A stretch of DNA of 64,000 nucleotides from Lentisphaerae bacterium GWF2_50_93. GTDB taxonomy: Bacteria; Verrucomicrobiota; Lentisphaeria; Victivallales; GWF2-50-93. The position numbers were made by a program, and so were the translations under genes. The notes beneath the pieces are model-generated. The model had not been told where the DNA came from. It was given only the letters and a program-made list of their open reading frames with translations, and did not search any database. Positions 32,844 to 41,617 of the stretch are shown here, piece by piece (the first letter of the stretch is position 1; each line of letters starts with the position of its first letter). The stretch spans positions 4,778 to 68,777 of the forward strand of contig MHBI01000065.1 of assembly GCA_001804815.1 (NCBI GenBank). Direction: 5' to 3'.

Positions 32844-34826
32844 TTATTTCTCTTCTACTTCCTGATGCGTTTCATACATGGTGAGCTCTTCACCGGTCCT
32901 GACGAGTCTTGCGCTGTTGAAGAGGACTATTGTCGTGCTGACCGTATGCAGGGCTGCCGCTATGATGGGAGGCAGCATTCCGAATACCGACAGGCTTATT
33001 CCGCCGACAATGAAGACAAATCCTATTAGGAGGTTCTGTTTTATGATTTTCCCCGACTGCCGGGAGAGGACTATCAGGAGAGGAATACGACGCAGGTCGT
33101 TTGTCATCAGTGCGATTGACGCGCTGTTGATCGCGATGTCGCTGCCGATCGCGCCCATGGCTATACCAAGATCGCCTGCGGCGAGGGCGGGGGCGTCGTT
33201 TATTCCGTCGCCGACAACCGCGACAGTATAGTTATGCTTGATTTCCTTGACGTATGCGACCTTGTCGTCAGGCAGGCATTCCGACCTGACGCTTTCTATG
33301 CCAAGTTCCTTGGAAACCAAGTCTGCAACCTCTTTCCTGTCGCCGGTGACCATGGCACAGTGCTTGATACCGTCTTCCTTAAGCGACTTGATGGCGTCTG
33401 CGGCTTCTTTCCTGACAGTATCCCGGAATCCTATCCAGCCGAGGGCCTTGCCCTGTGAAGCGACATATACTACGCTCATGGCGCTTCCTCCATCGGCATC
33501 CGGAGTTTCAAGGGAGGAAATGTTGATACTATGTGACTTGAGCCATTCAGCTCTTCCAATCATGGATTTCTTGCCGTCAAGCAAGCCTTCTACTCCTTTG
33601 CCATGTACTTCGCTGAATTTATCAACTTCAGTTATTTTAAGCTTGGCTTCCTTTGCAAGATTCTGGAGGGCTATCGCCGTAGGATGGTTGCTGTGGCTCT
33701 CGATGGACGCTGCGATCTGGAGGAGATCCGCAGGTTGGATGCCTTCAGCAGGAGCAAGTCTCACGACGGAAAGCGTGCCTTCGGTAAGAGTACCTGTCTT
33801 GTCGAAAATAACGGCCCTGACCTTCGCCGCAAGCTCAAGATATGAGACATTCTTAATGAGAATTCCGAGCCTGGCGGCAGCCGCAAGCGCTGCAACAACA
33901 GCTGAAGGCGCGGCGAGAACGAGGGCGCATGGACATGAGGCCACAAGGACGGAAATCACATTCGTCATATTGCCGCCTGAGAACCACCATGTTAGACCTG
34001 CAATCATCAGGATCGTGGGAGTATAATATCCGGCATATTGATCGATGACCCTGACTATTGGAGGCTTGGTGGTTTCCGCTGCAAGGATCATATCCTTGAC
34101 CTTGCCAAGAGTGGTATCCTTGCCGACTTTTGTAACATTGATATCAATGACACCTGTCAGATTCTGGGTACCGGCGAAGACATCATTGCCTTCCTCTTTA
34201 TCTATAGGGAATGATTCACCGGTGATTGAAGCCTGGTTGACCGTGCTTGAGCCTTTGACGATGGATCCGTCAACAGGGAAGTTTTCTCCGGGGCGAATCC
34301 TGATGATGTCTCCGATGGTAAGCGAGAGGACGTCAACGTCCGATTCCTGCCCATCGCTTATCTTTCTGGCGGAGCGAGGTGTCAGTTTGATGAGTTCCTC
34401 GATGGATCTCTGGGCACCGTGGGCAGTCCTGGATTCAATGATGATCGCGATCAGCAGGAAGAAGCAGATTATTCCTGCGGTCCTGAAATCTCCGCCTGCG
34501 AGGGCCGCAAGTACTGCAAGGGCCACCAGCTCGTTCATGTAGACCTTGCCTTTTGCAAGATCCTTGAATGCGACTATGAAGATAGGAAGGGCGAGTATCA
34601 CCGCGCCGAATATGGCGCTGAGTTCCGATGTGAAGGCCTGATCGGGCTGCATCCAGCGCAGGATATAGGAATTCAATACGAAAAAACCCCCGACGAGGGC
34701 AATGCTGAGTCTCCCGAGGCTGCGGCTGTGTCCTGCACCTCCGGCCTCATGATCATGCTCGTGATCGCAGCCGCAGATTTCGCTGTGGGCGTCAAATACC
34801 TTTTTTTCAGCTGTCAGTTCAGCCAT
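32844..34826 (-). CDS. P1B-type heavy-metal translocating ATPase
   Basis: A 660-residue metal pump. An N-terminal His/Cys cluster (CGCDHEHDHEAGGAGH, 18-33) replaces a usual HMA domain. Actuator motif TGES lies at 202-205, the membrane metal motif C298-P-C300, the phosphorylated D342 in DKTGTLTEG, and the hinge GDGINDAP near 540. The last transmembrane helix reads LHTVSTTIVLFNSARL instead of the D-x-G...N pattern of Zn/Cd pumps or the YN/MxxS pattern of Cu pumps, so the ion cannot be assigned. It is the last gene of an operon with three SPFH genes, 3 bp after the HflK-like gene. Probable efflux in the cytoplasmic membrane. Confidence 0.9.
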   Translation of the reverse strand: MAELTAEKKVFDAHSEICGCDHEHDHEAGGAGHSRSLGRLSIALVGGFFVLNSYILRWMQPDQAFTSELSAIFGAVILALPIFIVAFKDLAKGKVYMNELVALAVLAALAGGDFRTAGIICFFLLIAIIIESRTAHGAQRSIEELIKLTPRSARKISDGQESDVDVLSLTIGDIIRIRPGENFPVDGSIVKGSSTVNQASITGESFPIDKEEGNDVFAGTQNLTGVIDINVTKVGKDTTLGKVKDMILAAETTKPPIVRVIDQYAGYYTPTILMIAGLTWWFSGGNMTNVISVLVASCPCALVLAAPSAVVAALAAAARLGILIKNVSYLELAAKVRAVIFDKTGTLTEGTLSVVRLAPAEGIQPADLLQIAASIESHSNHPTAIALQNLAKEAKLKITEVDKFSEVHGKGVEGLLDGKKSMIGRAEWLKSHSINISSLETPDADGGSAMSVVYVASQGKALGWIGFRDTVRKEAADAIKSLKEDGIKHCAMVTGDRKEVADLVSKELGIESVRSECLPDDKVAYVKEIKHNYTVAVVGDGINDAPALAAGDLGIAMGAIGSDIAINSASIALMTNDLRRIPLLIVLSRQSGKIIKQNLLIGFVFIVGGISLSVFGMLPPIIAAALHTVSTTIVLFNSARLVRTGEELTMYETHQEVEEK

Positions 34827-34829
34827 ACG

Positions 34830-35987
34830 TCATTTATCCTTCTCTTTATCCTTGTCGTCCTTCTTCTGGTATCTCGGCTCGGGATTGAGCATGATCCTCA
34901 CCTCGTGCGACCCGTTGCTGTCTTCCGGAATGATATATTTCTCCTTCACATTCTCAAGCATGCCTGAAATCGTGTCGGTATAGAGCGCTATGAGGGTGGA
35001 ACGGGGGCTCTTCTTATATTCCTCGAGGATCTTCTTGAAATAGATCTGTTCGGCTTCGATGTCGGTGACTATCTGTATCTTGTAGACTTCTGCATCGGCG
35101 ATAATCCTCGAAGCATCGGAAACGGTTTCCCCTTCAATGGTCACGGCATAGGCCTTTGCATTCTCCTTTTCCGTTGCGCACTGCAGTTCGGCATCAATGA
35201 CCTCCTGAAAGGCGGCGACAGTGTTCAGAGGGGCGGTAATGCTCTTGGGAATGAGATTCTCCACTTTTAAGCCAATATCCCAGTCAGTTATATCCTTCTC
35301 GAAAAGTCTTCTGACTTCCGCAGTGTAATCGGTGGAATGTTTGTAGAGGGCTGCGTCGACCTGCTGGGTGGCTGTCGCCTTTATAACTGCATTTTCAAGA
35401 AGTGCCTGGATAAGAGTTCTCGGACCTCTTGTGCCGATGATTTTATGGTTGACGGGATTGACGAGCATCTCATCCATCCTGAGCGGTTCGGAAGGGCAGA
35501 GGCATTTCAGGTAATATTTCATTGGATCGATGACTGAATATACAAGTTCCCATTCCGTATGGATAATGTTGGCATCACCGGTAATAAGATATCCGTCCTT
35601 TCCAGCTGAAAGAGTCGGCCCTGCCTGCTGCTGCTGCTCTCCCTTGATGGCCTTCACATCGGCCTTATGCCAAAAGGAAGTTAGAGTCAGGGTCTGCTTG
35701 CTGATCGGTATTCTTATGATTTTGCTGACAGGATATGGGAACGACCAGTAGTATCCGGCATCATGTTTTTCCACGACTTTGCCGAATCGTTCAACAATTA
35801 CGTTCTCCTGCGGTTTGACCTCATAGTAGCCCCCGAACGTGAAATACCAGATTATAAGGAAAGCTATCAGGCAGGAAAGAAGGATGAACGCGATGTGGAG
35901 GCTTCTTGTAAGCGCATCGATACCGGCCTTGTAGTGCCCGTTGCCCTCGGCACCATTCACTTCAGGTTTATTTTTGTGTTCGGACAT
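34830..35987 (-). CDS. SPFH/band-7 protein, HflK-like
   Basis: A 385-residue membrane protein with one N-terminal transmembrane helix (about 30-50). A band-7 domain starts GGYYEVKPQENVIVERFGKVVEKHDAGYYWSFPYP. A long helical coiled-coil region (about 245-340) is followed by a charged tail (KKDDKDKEKDK). HflK partners HflC as a cage around FtsH in E. coli. The insert around 105-130 is Gln-rich (GEQQQQ). It is third in the operon, 20 bp after the HflC-like gene and 3 bp before the metal ATPase gene. No ftsH is adjacent, so the partner protease, if any, is encoded elsewhere. Confidence 0.85.
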   Translation of the reverse strand: MSEHKNKPEVNGAEGNGHYKAGIDALTRSLHIAFILLSCLIAFLIIWYFTFGGYYEVKPQENVIVERFGKVVEKHDAGYYWSFPYPVSKIIRIPISKQTLTLTSFWHKADVKAIKGEQQQQAGPTLSAGKDGYLITGDANIIHTEWELVYSVIDPMKYYLKCLCPSEPLRMDEMLVNPVNHKIIGTRGPRTLIQALLENAVIKATATQQVDAALYKHSTDYTAEVRRLFEKDITDWDIGLKVENLIPKSITAPLNTVAAFQEVIDAELQCATEKENAKAYAVTIEGETVSDASRIIADAEVYKIQIVTDIEAEQIYFKKILEEYKKSPRSTLIALYTDTISGMLENVKEKYIIPEDSNGSHEVRIMLNPEPRYQKKDDKDKEKDK

Positions 35988-36007
35988 CTTGTTTCACCTT
36001 GAAAACA

Positions 36008-36973
36008 TCATTTAGTTTTTTTAGCCTCTTTATCGGAACTCAGATTCTGGTCAAGCTTCAGAAGGTCGAACGGAGCATAGTCCGTATTCAGGATGAGCGT
36101 CGTCTTGTTGGGTATGATCTTGCGCAGGGATTCGAGTTTCCTGAGGAAGGCGGCGAGTTCAGGCTCCTCTTTGAAAATTGAGTAGTAGGAAGCGGCCTTC
36201 GCATCGCCTTCGGCCTTGATCTGTTTGGCCTGGGCCTCGGCTTCGGCAAGTTTCAACTTGCGGTTGTTGTCCGCCTGGATCCTGATATTAGTCGCCTCGC
36301 TTTTTCCGTCAGCCCTGAACTGTTCAGCTACGACATTTCGTTCCGCTTTCATCCTGTTGAAGACATTTTCAGTGTTCTTGTCAGGAAGGTTGAGCACCTT
36401 GATTCCTACGAATTCCACCTGGATGCCATACTTGTCGAGAACTATGGGGGAAATTCCCTTTTTCATTTCAGTCTCTATTTCGTCAATCTTCATCTTCTTG
36501 GGATTTGTATTCACCAGCTCCTCGAATTTGAATTTTCCGAGAACGGCGTTTTTGACGGTCCTCATCTGGCTGTTGATCTTGTCTTCCGCCTGTGATATGT
36601 CGGGGATTGCAAGGCTCTTGAACAGCTTTTCGGCGTCGACAATCTTGTATACGACGAAAATACCTGCGACGATCGGCTGTCCGTCGGCTGTGTAGGTCTC
36701 CTCGATCTTCCCAGTGCTTCCATCGAAGCAGTGGTAGCGGTTGTCGAACCTGTGTACTTTCTGGAAGGGATATGGCCAGCAGAAATGAAGGCCGGCTTCC
36801 TTGACACCGGAGATCTTTCCGAGGGTTGTTATGACCACCGATTCTGTGGATTTCACCTGGAATGTGAATATTGCAAAAAGGAATATTACAGAAACTATCA
36901 GGCCGAGAAGCAGCGTCGGCCAGTGCTGCAATATCTTCAACTTATCTTTTCCGCTCATTTTCTTTTCCTCCAT
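36008..36973 (-). CDS. SPFH/band-7 protein, HflC-like
   Basis: A 321-residue protein with one N-terminal transmembrane helix (about 20-40). An HflC-like band-7 domain follows: VKSTESVVITTLGKISGVKEAGLHFCWPYPFQKV. The characteristic helix FNRMKAERNVVAEQFRADG...EATNIRIQADNNRKLKLAEAEAQAKQIKAEGDA is present. This Ala/Glu-rich helix forms the cage wall in HflKC. Its ATG overlaps the stop of the upstream gene (TAATG), so translation is coupled. Second gene of the four-gene operon. Confidence 0.88.
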   Translation of the reverse strand: MEEKKMSGKDKLKILQHWPTLLLGLIVSVIFLFAIFTFQVKSTESVVITTLGKISGVKEAGLHFCWPYPFQKVHRFDNRYHCFDGSTGKIEETYTADGQPIVAGIFVVYKIVDAEKLFKSLAIPDISQAEDKINSQMRTVKNAVLGKFKFEELVNTNPKKMKIDEIETEMKKGISPIVLDKYGIQVEFVGIKVLNLPDKNTENVFNRMKAERNVVAEQFRADGKSEATNIRIQADNNRKLKLAEAEAQAKQIKAEGDAKAASYYSIFKEEPELAAFLRKLESLRKIIPNKTTLILNTDYAPFDLLKLDQNLSSDKEAKKTK

Positions 36974-38904
36974 TATTTCTTATTGAGTTCATCGGACAGG
37001 TCGCCAAGATCGGCATCTATGATGTCCATGCGCGCCTTTTCCTCGAAATTGAATATGTAGACATTGTTGGTGTCGGTGTCGCCGACAACTATCTTCCTGA
37101 CTTCGCCGCAGTCCTTTTCGAAGAAGTCGAGGTAGGTCCTGAGCTTGTACATTTCAGGCATGATCCTGTAGGCTTCGAGCTGTTTCTTGAACCTCATCAT
37201 CTCCGCTTCCGAAAGCCTTATGGCATTGTCTCTCTCGGTCTCTGCCTCCTTCACGATCTTCGAGGCTTCAGCCATGGCGTATGGAAGAGTCTTGTTCTCA
37301 TAGGCTCTTGCATTCAATATTGATGCTTCCTTCTCCTGGCGTGCGCTGGCGACCTCTTCAAATGACGGTGCGACTTTGTCAAATGGGGGATGGACCCCGA
37401 GGAGGTTCACGGAAACAATTTCTACGCCAATGTTCATCTGGTTTGCAGAGTCCTGTATGTTTTTGAACAGGTCAGTGACCGCCTTCCCGCGTTCAATGGA
37501 CATCAGTTTGAGAAGATCCACGCTCGCGAGATATTTGCTGATTTCCCTTTCCGCGATCGATTTGACGAACACGGGTATGTCGCAGTTCCTGAACGCGAAA
37601 TCATAAACCTTGTCTTCCTGGGCACGATATTGTATCGTGAATATGGTTGATAAAAACGATACTGGCGTCTCCTTGTCGTTTGGCTTCTTCTCCGAGGCGA
37701 CTATGTATCTCTCCTCTTTTCCGGAATGCTGCACCGTCCAGAGAACAACTTCAGGACTTATTTCTTCACCTTTTTCGTTCTTCATGTCGGCGCCAATGAT
37801 TATCTCCTGTATCTTGTTGACCGGAATCCTCGTCATTTTTCCGAACGGCCAGGGGAGTTTGAAGTGGACGCCTTCGGGCAACGGCTGCAGATCGACTATC
37901 TTGCCGAAGTTCTCCCGGACCCCGACCTCTCCCGGAGCCACCTCCGAGACGCATGTGAAGATCCATAGAGTGGAAAGCCATGCGATTATCAGAGGTATCA
38001 TCGACTTTTCAAAGAATCCGTAGATCCATGTCCTGGATACCTTGAAACCGAACTGGTAGTCAAGTGTGTCTGAAATATTCCTAAGTAGTCCGCCTGGTTC
38101 CGTGAAAAGCGCCAGTATGCGGCTTTCAAAAATAGGCCTTTCCTCGATAATCGACCTTGGACGGTAGAACTCGACGATGAAATTGAAGAGAAGCTCAGCG
38201 CCCAGCACGGTGGAGATGATGAATATAATCTTCTTTATGATGCGGTTCCAGAGGGGAAGGTCGTATTTGAACATGAATATCGCGAATGTCGCCAGTATTC
38301 CGAGGATTGCTGCAAGTACAAGCCAGCTGCCAAGGGGCCTGAGCCAGCGGAAGTTCTTCTCCCTTGACTGCCCTATGAAGAATATGCCTGTGAAGATGAA
38401 GAAAACTGATGCAAGACCGGTCATGAATGCCGCAAGAGATGGATTTACGGGGACCGGTATCTCGACCCTGGTCCTCCAGTGGCTCCAGAAGAACAGCAGG
38501 ATGACCGTTATCAGGATGAAATTCAGGGCAGCCACAATATACGGGGAGAACTTTATGAAATTGGAAAGGGTTCTTGAAGCTGAGAACAGCACGTCTTCAC
38601 CGGACTCAAGGGCTTTCTTCTCCTTCCTCTTCTCGAGAAGTATCCTGTCTTCCTCCTCTTGCGCCGACTTGGAACCCAGATAGCCGAGTATGCAGGCGTT
38701 GAAGGCCAGGATGGTTGAGATGAGATAGGGTATGACAAGGAGTGAGAATGAATCCACGCCCACGATATTCTTCACGATGCCGAACCAGAAAATCAGTATG
38801 CAGGAAACTAAGGCGCCAATGCCTGTAAGCATCGACAGGTTCTGCATCTGCCTGGATTCGTCCATTTTAAGCTGGATTTCTTTTTCAAATTTCATTTTCA
38901 GCAT
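36973..38904 (-). CDS. Large SPFH/band-7 protein with polytopic N-terminal membrane domain
   Basis: A 643-residue protein. The first about 300 residues carry seven or eight hydrophobic segments, interrupted by a charged loop (EEEDRILLEKRKEKKALE). They are followed by a band-7 domain beginning VSEVAPGEVGVRENFGKIVDLQPLPEGVHFKLPWPFGKM and a long helix with ASARQEKEASILNARAYENKTLPYAMAEASKIVKEAETERDNA. This is an HflK-like half fused to an unrelated polytopic module, about twice the size of standard HflK. It is the first gene of the operon. The membrane part is unrecognised and may sense, transport or anchor. An alternative start at 38895 is three codons later. Confidence 0.82.
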   Translation of the reverse strand: MLKMKFEKEIQLKMDESRQMQNLSMLTGIGALVSCILIFWFGIVKNIVGVDSFSLLVIPYLISTILAFNACILGYLGSKSAQEEEDRILLEKRKEKKALESGEDVLFSASRTLSNFIKFSPYIVAALNFILITVILLFFWSHWRTRVEIPVPVNPSLAAFMTGLASVFFIFTGIFFIGQSREKNFRWLRPLGSWLVLAAILGILATFAIFMFKYDLPLWNRIIKKIIFIISTVLGAELLFNFIVEFYRPRSIIEERPIFESRILALFTEPGGLLRNISDTLDYQFGFKVSRTWIYGFFEKSMIPLIIAWLSTLWIFTCVSEVAPGEVGVRENFGKIVDLQPLPEGVHFKLPWPFGKMTRIPVNKIQEIIIGADMKNEKGEEISPEVVLWTVQHSGKEERYIVASEKKPNDKETPVSFLSTIFTIQYRAQEDKVYDFAFRNCDIPVFVKSIAEREISKYLASVDLLKLMSIERGKAVTDLFKNIQDSANQMNIGVEIVSVNLLGVHPPFDKVAPSFEEVASARQEKEASILNARAYENKTLPYAMAEASKIVKEAETERDNAIRLSEAEMMRFKKQLEAYRIMPEMYKLRTYLDFFEKDCGEVRKIVVGDTDTNNVYIFNFEEKARMDIIDADLGDLSDELNKK

Positions 38905-39132
38905 TTATTTCTGGATTAATCTTAAAAATGGCATGGATATGCTATTTTATATACTTAACTTGTAGTACGATAATTTTACCTTATTAAAACAGTAATATAG
39001 CGACTTTAAAAATGGTTTCAAACTGAAAATCAAAATTCGGTGTCAGTATTTAATCATCATTTGACACGCAGGTTGTAAATAAGTTCCAGAGATAATATAC
39101 TACTGGGTTAATTATATCAAGGACAGGGATTT

Positions 39133-40152
39133 ATGTGGAAAATTTTCGGGGGTGTTAAAAAGGAGAAGGAGCTCTACGAGGGAAAGGATGACGTCAAGCC
39201 ATCCGTTGAACTCCTCAACGGCAACTGCCTGGAATGCAGTTCCTGCCATACAATGATCAGCCTTCTGAATTTTCCGCCTCTCACCTTATCAAAATGCACC
39301 CAGTGCGATGCCACTATTTTCATCCCCTACAATATTAAGGATTTCTGGCTGTACCGCCCCCTCGGCGGAGGCGGAATGGGCAGTGTCTACAAGGCTGTGC
39401 ACCATGATTATCCTGAAATGGAGTTCGCGGTGAAAGTCCTTCCAAGGGACAACAAGGAGAATCCACACCTGATCGAGATGCTCATACATGAGGCTTCGGT
39501 CGGCAAGGCTTTTGGACAGCATCCCCATCTCACCTTTGTAGCCGATTTCGGACATTACAAGGATGAATACTTCAGCGCCATGCAGTTCTGCCCAGGACAG
39601 AGGCTCGATCAGATCATTGATTCACAGGAGCTGATACCCCAGAAGATGGTGCTTCTCTGGGCCCTCCAGATACTTTCCGCCGAACAGAGGATGTATGACT
39701 GCGGATATCTCTACAGGGATTTGAAGCCCCAGAACATAATAATCGACAAGGAAGGCAATGCACACCTGATCGATTACGGCCTGTGCATCGGGATTGAAGA
39801 CGCCCATAACAAGGATGCTGAAACCGTCGATGGTTCCCCTCTCTACATGCCTCCGGAGAGGATTGTAGGAATGCCTGAAAATATGACAAGCGAGATATAC
39901 AGCCTTGGGATGGTAATGTTCCATGCGCTGACAAAGAGCACCTATTATACTGCCACAGGCGCATATGAGGTTGCAAGAAAACATGTTTCGAGCCTCAGGA
40001 TGGCGAATGTCTCATCACGTCTTCCCATCACTGTCAGCCCAAAGATCGCCTCAATCCTCGACAAGATGGTTGCACGGCTCCCGTCCGAACGCTACCAGAC
40101 ATACAAGGAAACGGCGGTCGTCATCAAGGATGTCTACAATTCCCTAAAGTAG
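39133..40152 (+). CDS. Ser/Thr protein kinase with N-terminal zinc ribbon (kinase 2)
   Basis: A 339-residue cytoplasmic kinase clearly paralogous to kinase 1 at 18467. The zinc ribbon C35/C38 ... C55/C58 is followed without linker by LGGGGMGSVYKA (77-88), K101, the catalytic loop YRDLKPQN (D196) and D214-Y-G in place of DFG. The substitution His to Tyr in HRD and Phe to Tyr in DFG is shared in kind by both paralogues. The gene is divergent from the SPFH/ATPase operon across a 228-bp AT-rich region, so a regulatory link is possible. The TAG stop is supplied by a family B repeat. Confidence 0.9.
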   Translation: MWKIFGGVKKEKELYEGKDDVKPSVELLNGNCLECSSCHTMISLLNFPPLTLSKCTQCDATIFIPYNIKDFWLYRPLGGGGMGSVYKAVHHDYPEMEFAVKVLPRDNKENPHLIEMLIHEASVGKAFGQHPHLTFVADFGHYKDEYFSAMQFCPGQRLDQIIDSQELIPQKMVLLWALQILSAEQRMYDCGYLYRDLKPQNIIIDKEGNAHLIDYGLCIGIEDAHNKDAETVDGSPLYMPPERIVGMPENMTSEIYSLGMVMFHALTKSTYYTATGAYEVARKHVSSLRMANVSSRLPITVSPKIASILDKMVARLPSERYQTYKETAVVIKDVYNSLK

Positions 40153-40185
40153 GTACGGGCTTTAGCCTGTACCATTCTTAAATTC
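40147..40185. repeat. Half copy of family B repeat at the kinase 2 stop
   Basis: AAAGTAGGTACGGGCTTTAGCCTGTACC begins inside the last codons of kinase 2 and provides its TAG, exactly as the copy at 3049 does for ogt. Confidence 0.85.
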
Positions 40186-40243
40186 ATATGAGCGCTGGCT
40201 TCTCGGGGTCTTGTAGGATTTTGATTTGCGCGTCCAATGTCGC

Positions 40244-40580
40244 TTACTTCAGCAGTTCGCCCGATTTCCGCCACTGTCCAGCTTCATCCCTCAGATTGTA
40301 CTTTTCTGCGAGTTTCGCAAGTTTCTCATACCATTGGATTCACATTTGTCCAGGATGTATCCTGCGAGAAACTGCTTGCCTCCCACACCCCATTTCCGGG
40401 TGGCGCCCTGTGGAATCACATTGTCTCCTGCCTTGTCGAGCTTTTTAACCGGAGATTGAAGAATGCTGAAAGAAACTCTGAGGTCGTTTCGATGATCATC
40501 CCATGAAAATCGGTGATTGAAAGCCGGAATTTCATGGTAGATGGAGTTTGCCTGAATACTGTTCCGTATCTTACAGGATG
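40244..40580 (-). pseudogene. Frameshifted, 5'-truncated gene remnant downstream of ribD
   Basis: The minus strand is open without a start codon from just after ribD. It encodes about 80 residues with ordinary composition, for example HEIPAFNHRFSWDDHRNDLR and DNVIPQGATRKWGVGGKQFL. Around 40325 the reading shifts by one base and continues as WYEKLAKLAEKYNLRDEAGQ ... SGELLK with a stop at 40244. I do not recognise the family. The absence of a start and the internal frameshift mark it as a decayed fragment, unless the shift is an assembly error. Confidence 0.6.
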
Positions 40581-40582
40581 TA

Positions 40583-41602
40583 TTATTCTTTCATATATCC
40601 GCTTATGCATATATCCTCGTCTATTGTTTTCAATGAAACATTTTTCAGCTGGAACGCTTTTGACAGCGAATCAGGATCTGTTCCTCCAACCACCGGACGG
40701 CTGTTCCTGCCTCCTAGGATCTTCGGAGCGATATGGAATTCAACTTTGTCTATTATTCCGGCATTCAGCATTTCCGCGGCGAGTTCTCCTCCTCCTTCTA
40801 CAAGAATTGAAGTGACGTTTTCTTTTCCAAGTCTTTTAAGTTCTGAAATCCATTCCTGACGGTTCTTCGGGGAGATGACTTCCGGTTCAGTTCCGGGAGG
40901 AAGAAGATTTTTCAGTTTTTCAGGTGTCAGGTGTCTGGATATGATTATCCGTCTCGGCTGTTTGGCGGTCCGGAATTCGCGGATTGTCAGCGATGGCTTG
41001 TCTGTCCTTGCAGTTTCGCCACCGACCATGACAGCATCCGCCCATTGCCTTAATTTCTGGACTCTTGCCCTCGCCTTGGGACCTGTCACCCATTTCGAAT
41101 CGCCTTTCGAGGTGGCGATCTTTCCGTCGAGAGTCATTGCCATTTTCAGGAGAACAAAAGGCCTGCCGGTGGTTATCCAGTGGAAAAAGGCGTCATTAAG
41201 CTCACGGCATTCTTTCTCCATAATATTAGCAGTAACTTCGATCCCAGCCTTCTGTAGTACCTTCAATCCTTTGCCGGCATGTTTCGGATTCGGATCAAAA
41301 CAGCCGACTACGACCTTTCTTATTCCAGAAGATATAATTGCGTCAGTGCATGGAGGAGTCCTTCCGAAAGTGCAGCACGGCTCAAGAGTCACGTATAGCG
41401 TAGCATTCCTGGCGTTCCGGCCGGCATCATTCAGTGCATTTACTTCGGCGTGCGCTTCTCCGGCGCGCCTGTGAAATCCTTTTCCGACGGCCTTTCCATT
41501 TTTGACGACAACGGCGCCGACCATCGGATTCGGTGAAGTTCCGCCCCATCCCCGTTTCGCGAGCGTAAGGGCGAGAGACATGAATTTTATGTCGGACTGC
41601 AT
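40583..41602 (-). CDS. ribD: Bifunctional riboflavin biosynthesis protein RibD (deaminase/reductase)
   Basis: Second and third steps of riboflavin synthesis. The N-terminal zinc deaminase domain (1-145) has AHAEVNAL and LEPCCTFGRTPPC with the zinc ligands. The C-terminal DHFR-like reductase (150-339) has the start of its domain at RPFVLLKMAMTLDGKIA, then VGGETARTDKPSLT and LVEGGGELAAEML. Length 339 is a little shorter than E. coli RibD. It is last in the FMN-riboswitch operon, after ribBA, ribH, nusB, ftsY and a peptidase. Riboflavin synthase (ribE) is missing from the window. Confidence 0.95.
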   Translation of the reverse strand: MQSDIKFMSLALTLAKRGWGGTSPNPMVGAVVVKNGKAVGKGFHRRAGEAHAEVNALNDAGRNARNATLYVTLEPCCTFGRTPPCTDAIISSGIRKVVVGCFDPNPKHAGKGLKVLQKAGIEVTANIMEKECRELNDAFFHWITTGRPFVLLKMAMTLDGKIATSKGDSKWVTGPKARARVQKLRQWADAVMVGGETARTDKPSLTIREFRTAKQPRRIIISRHLTPEKLKNLLPPGTEPEVISPKNRQEWISELKRLGKENVTSILVEGGGELAAEMLNAGIIDKVEFHIAPKILGGRNSRPVVGGTDPDSLSKAFQLKNVSLKTIDEDICISGYMKE

Positions 41603-41617
41603 CTGGTTACCAGAATT

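Noticed and set aside
33238-34026. 262-codon open frame opposite the P1B ATPase gene
   Set aside because: Antisense shadow; Ser/Thr-rich low-quality composition and no promoter.
32844-40152. Defence island reading of the SPFH/ATPase/kinase block
   Set aside because: No nuclease, toxin, helicase or STAND-type gene is present; metal transport and membrane organisation explain the visible domains better.
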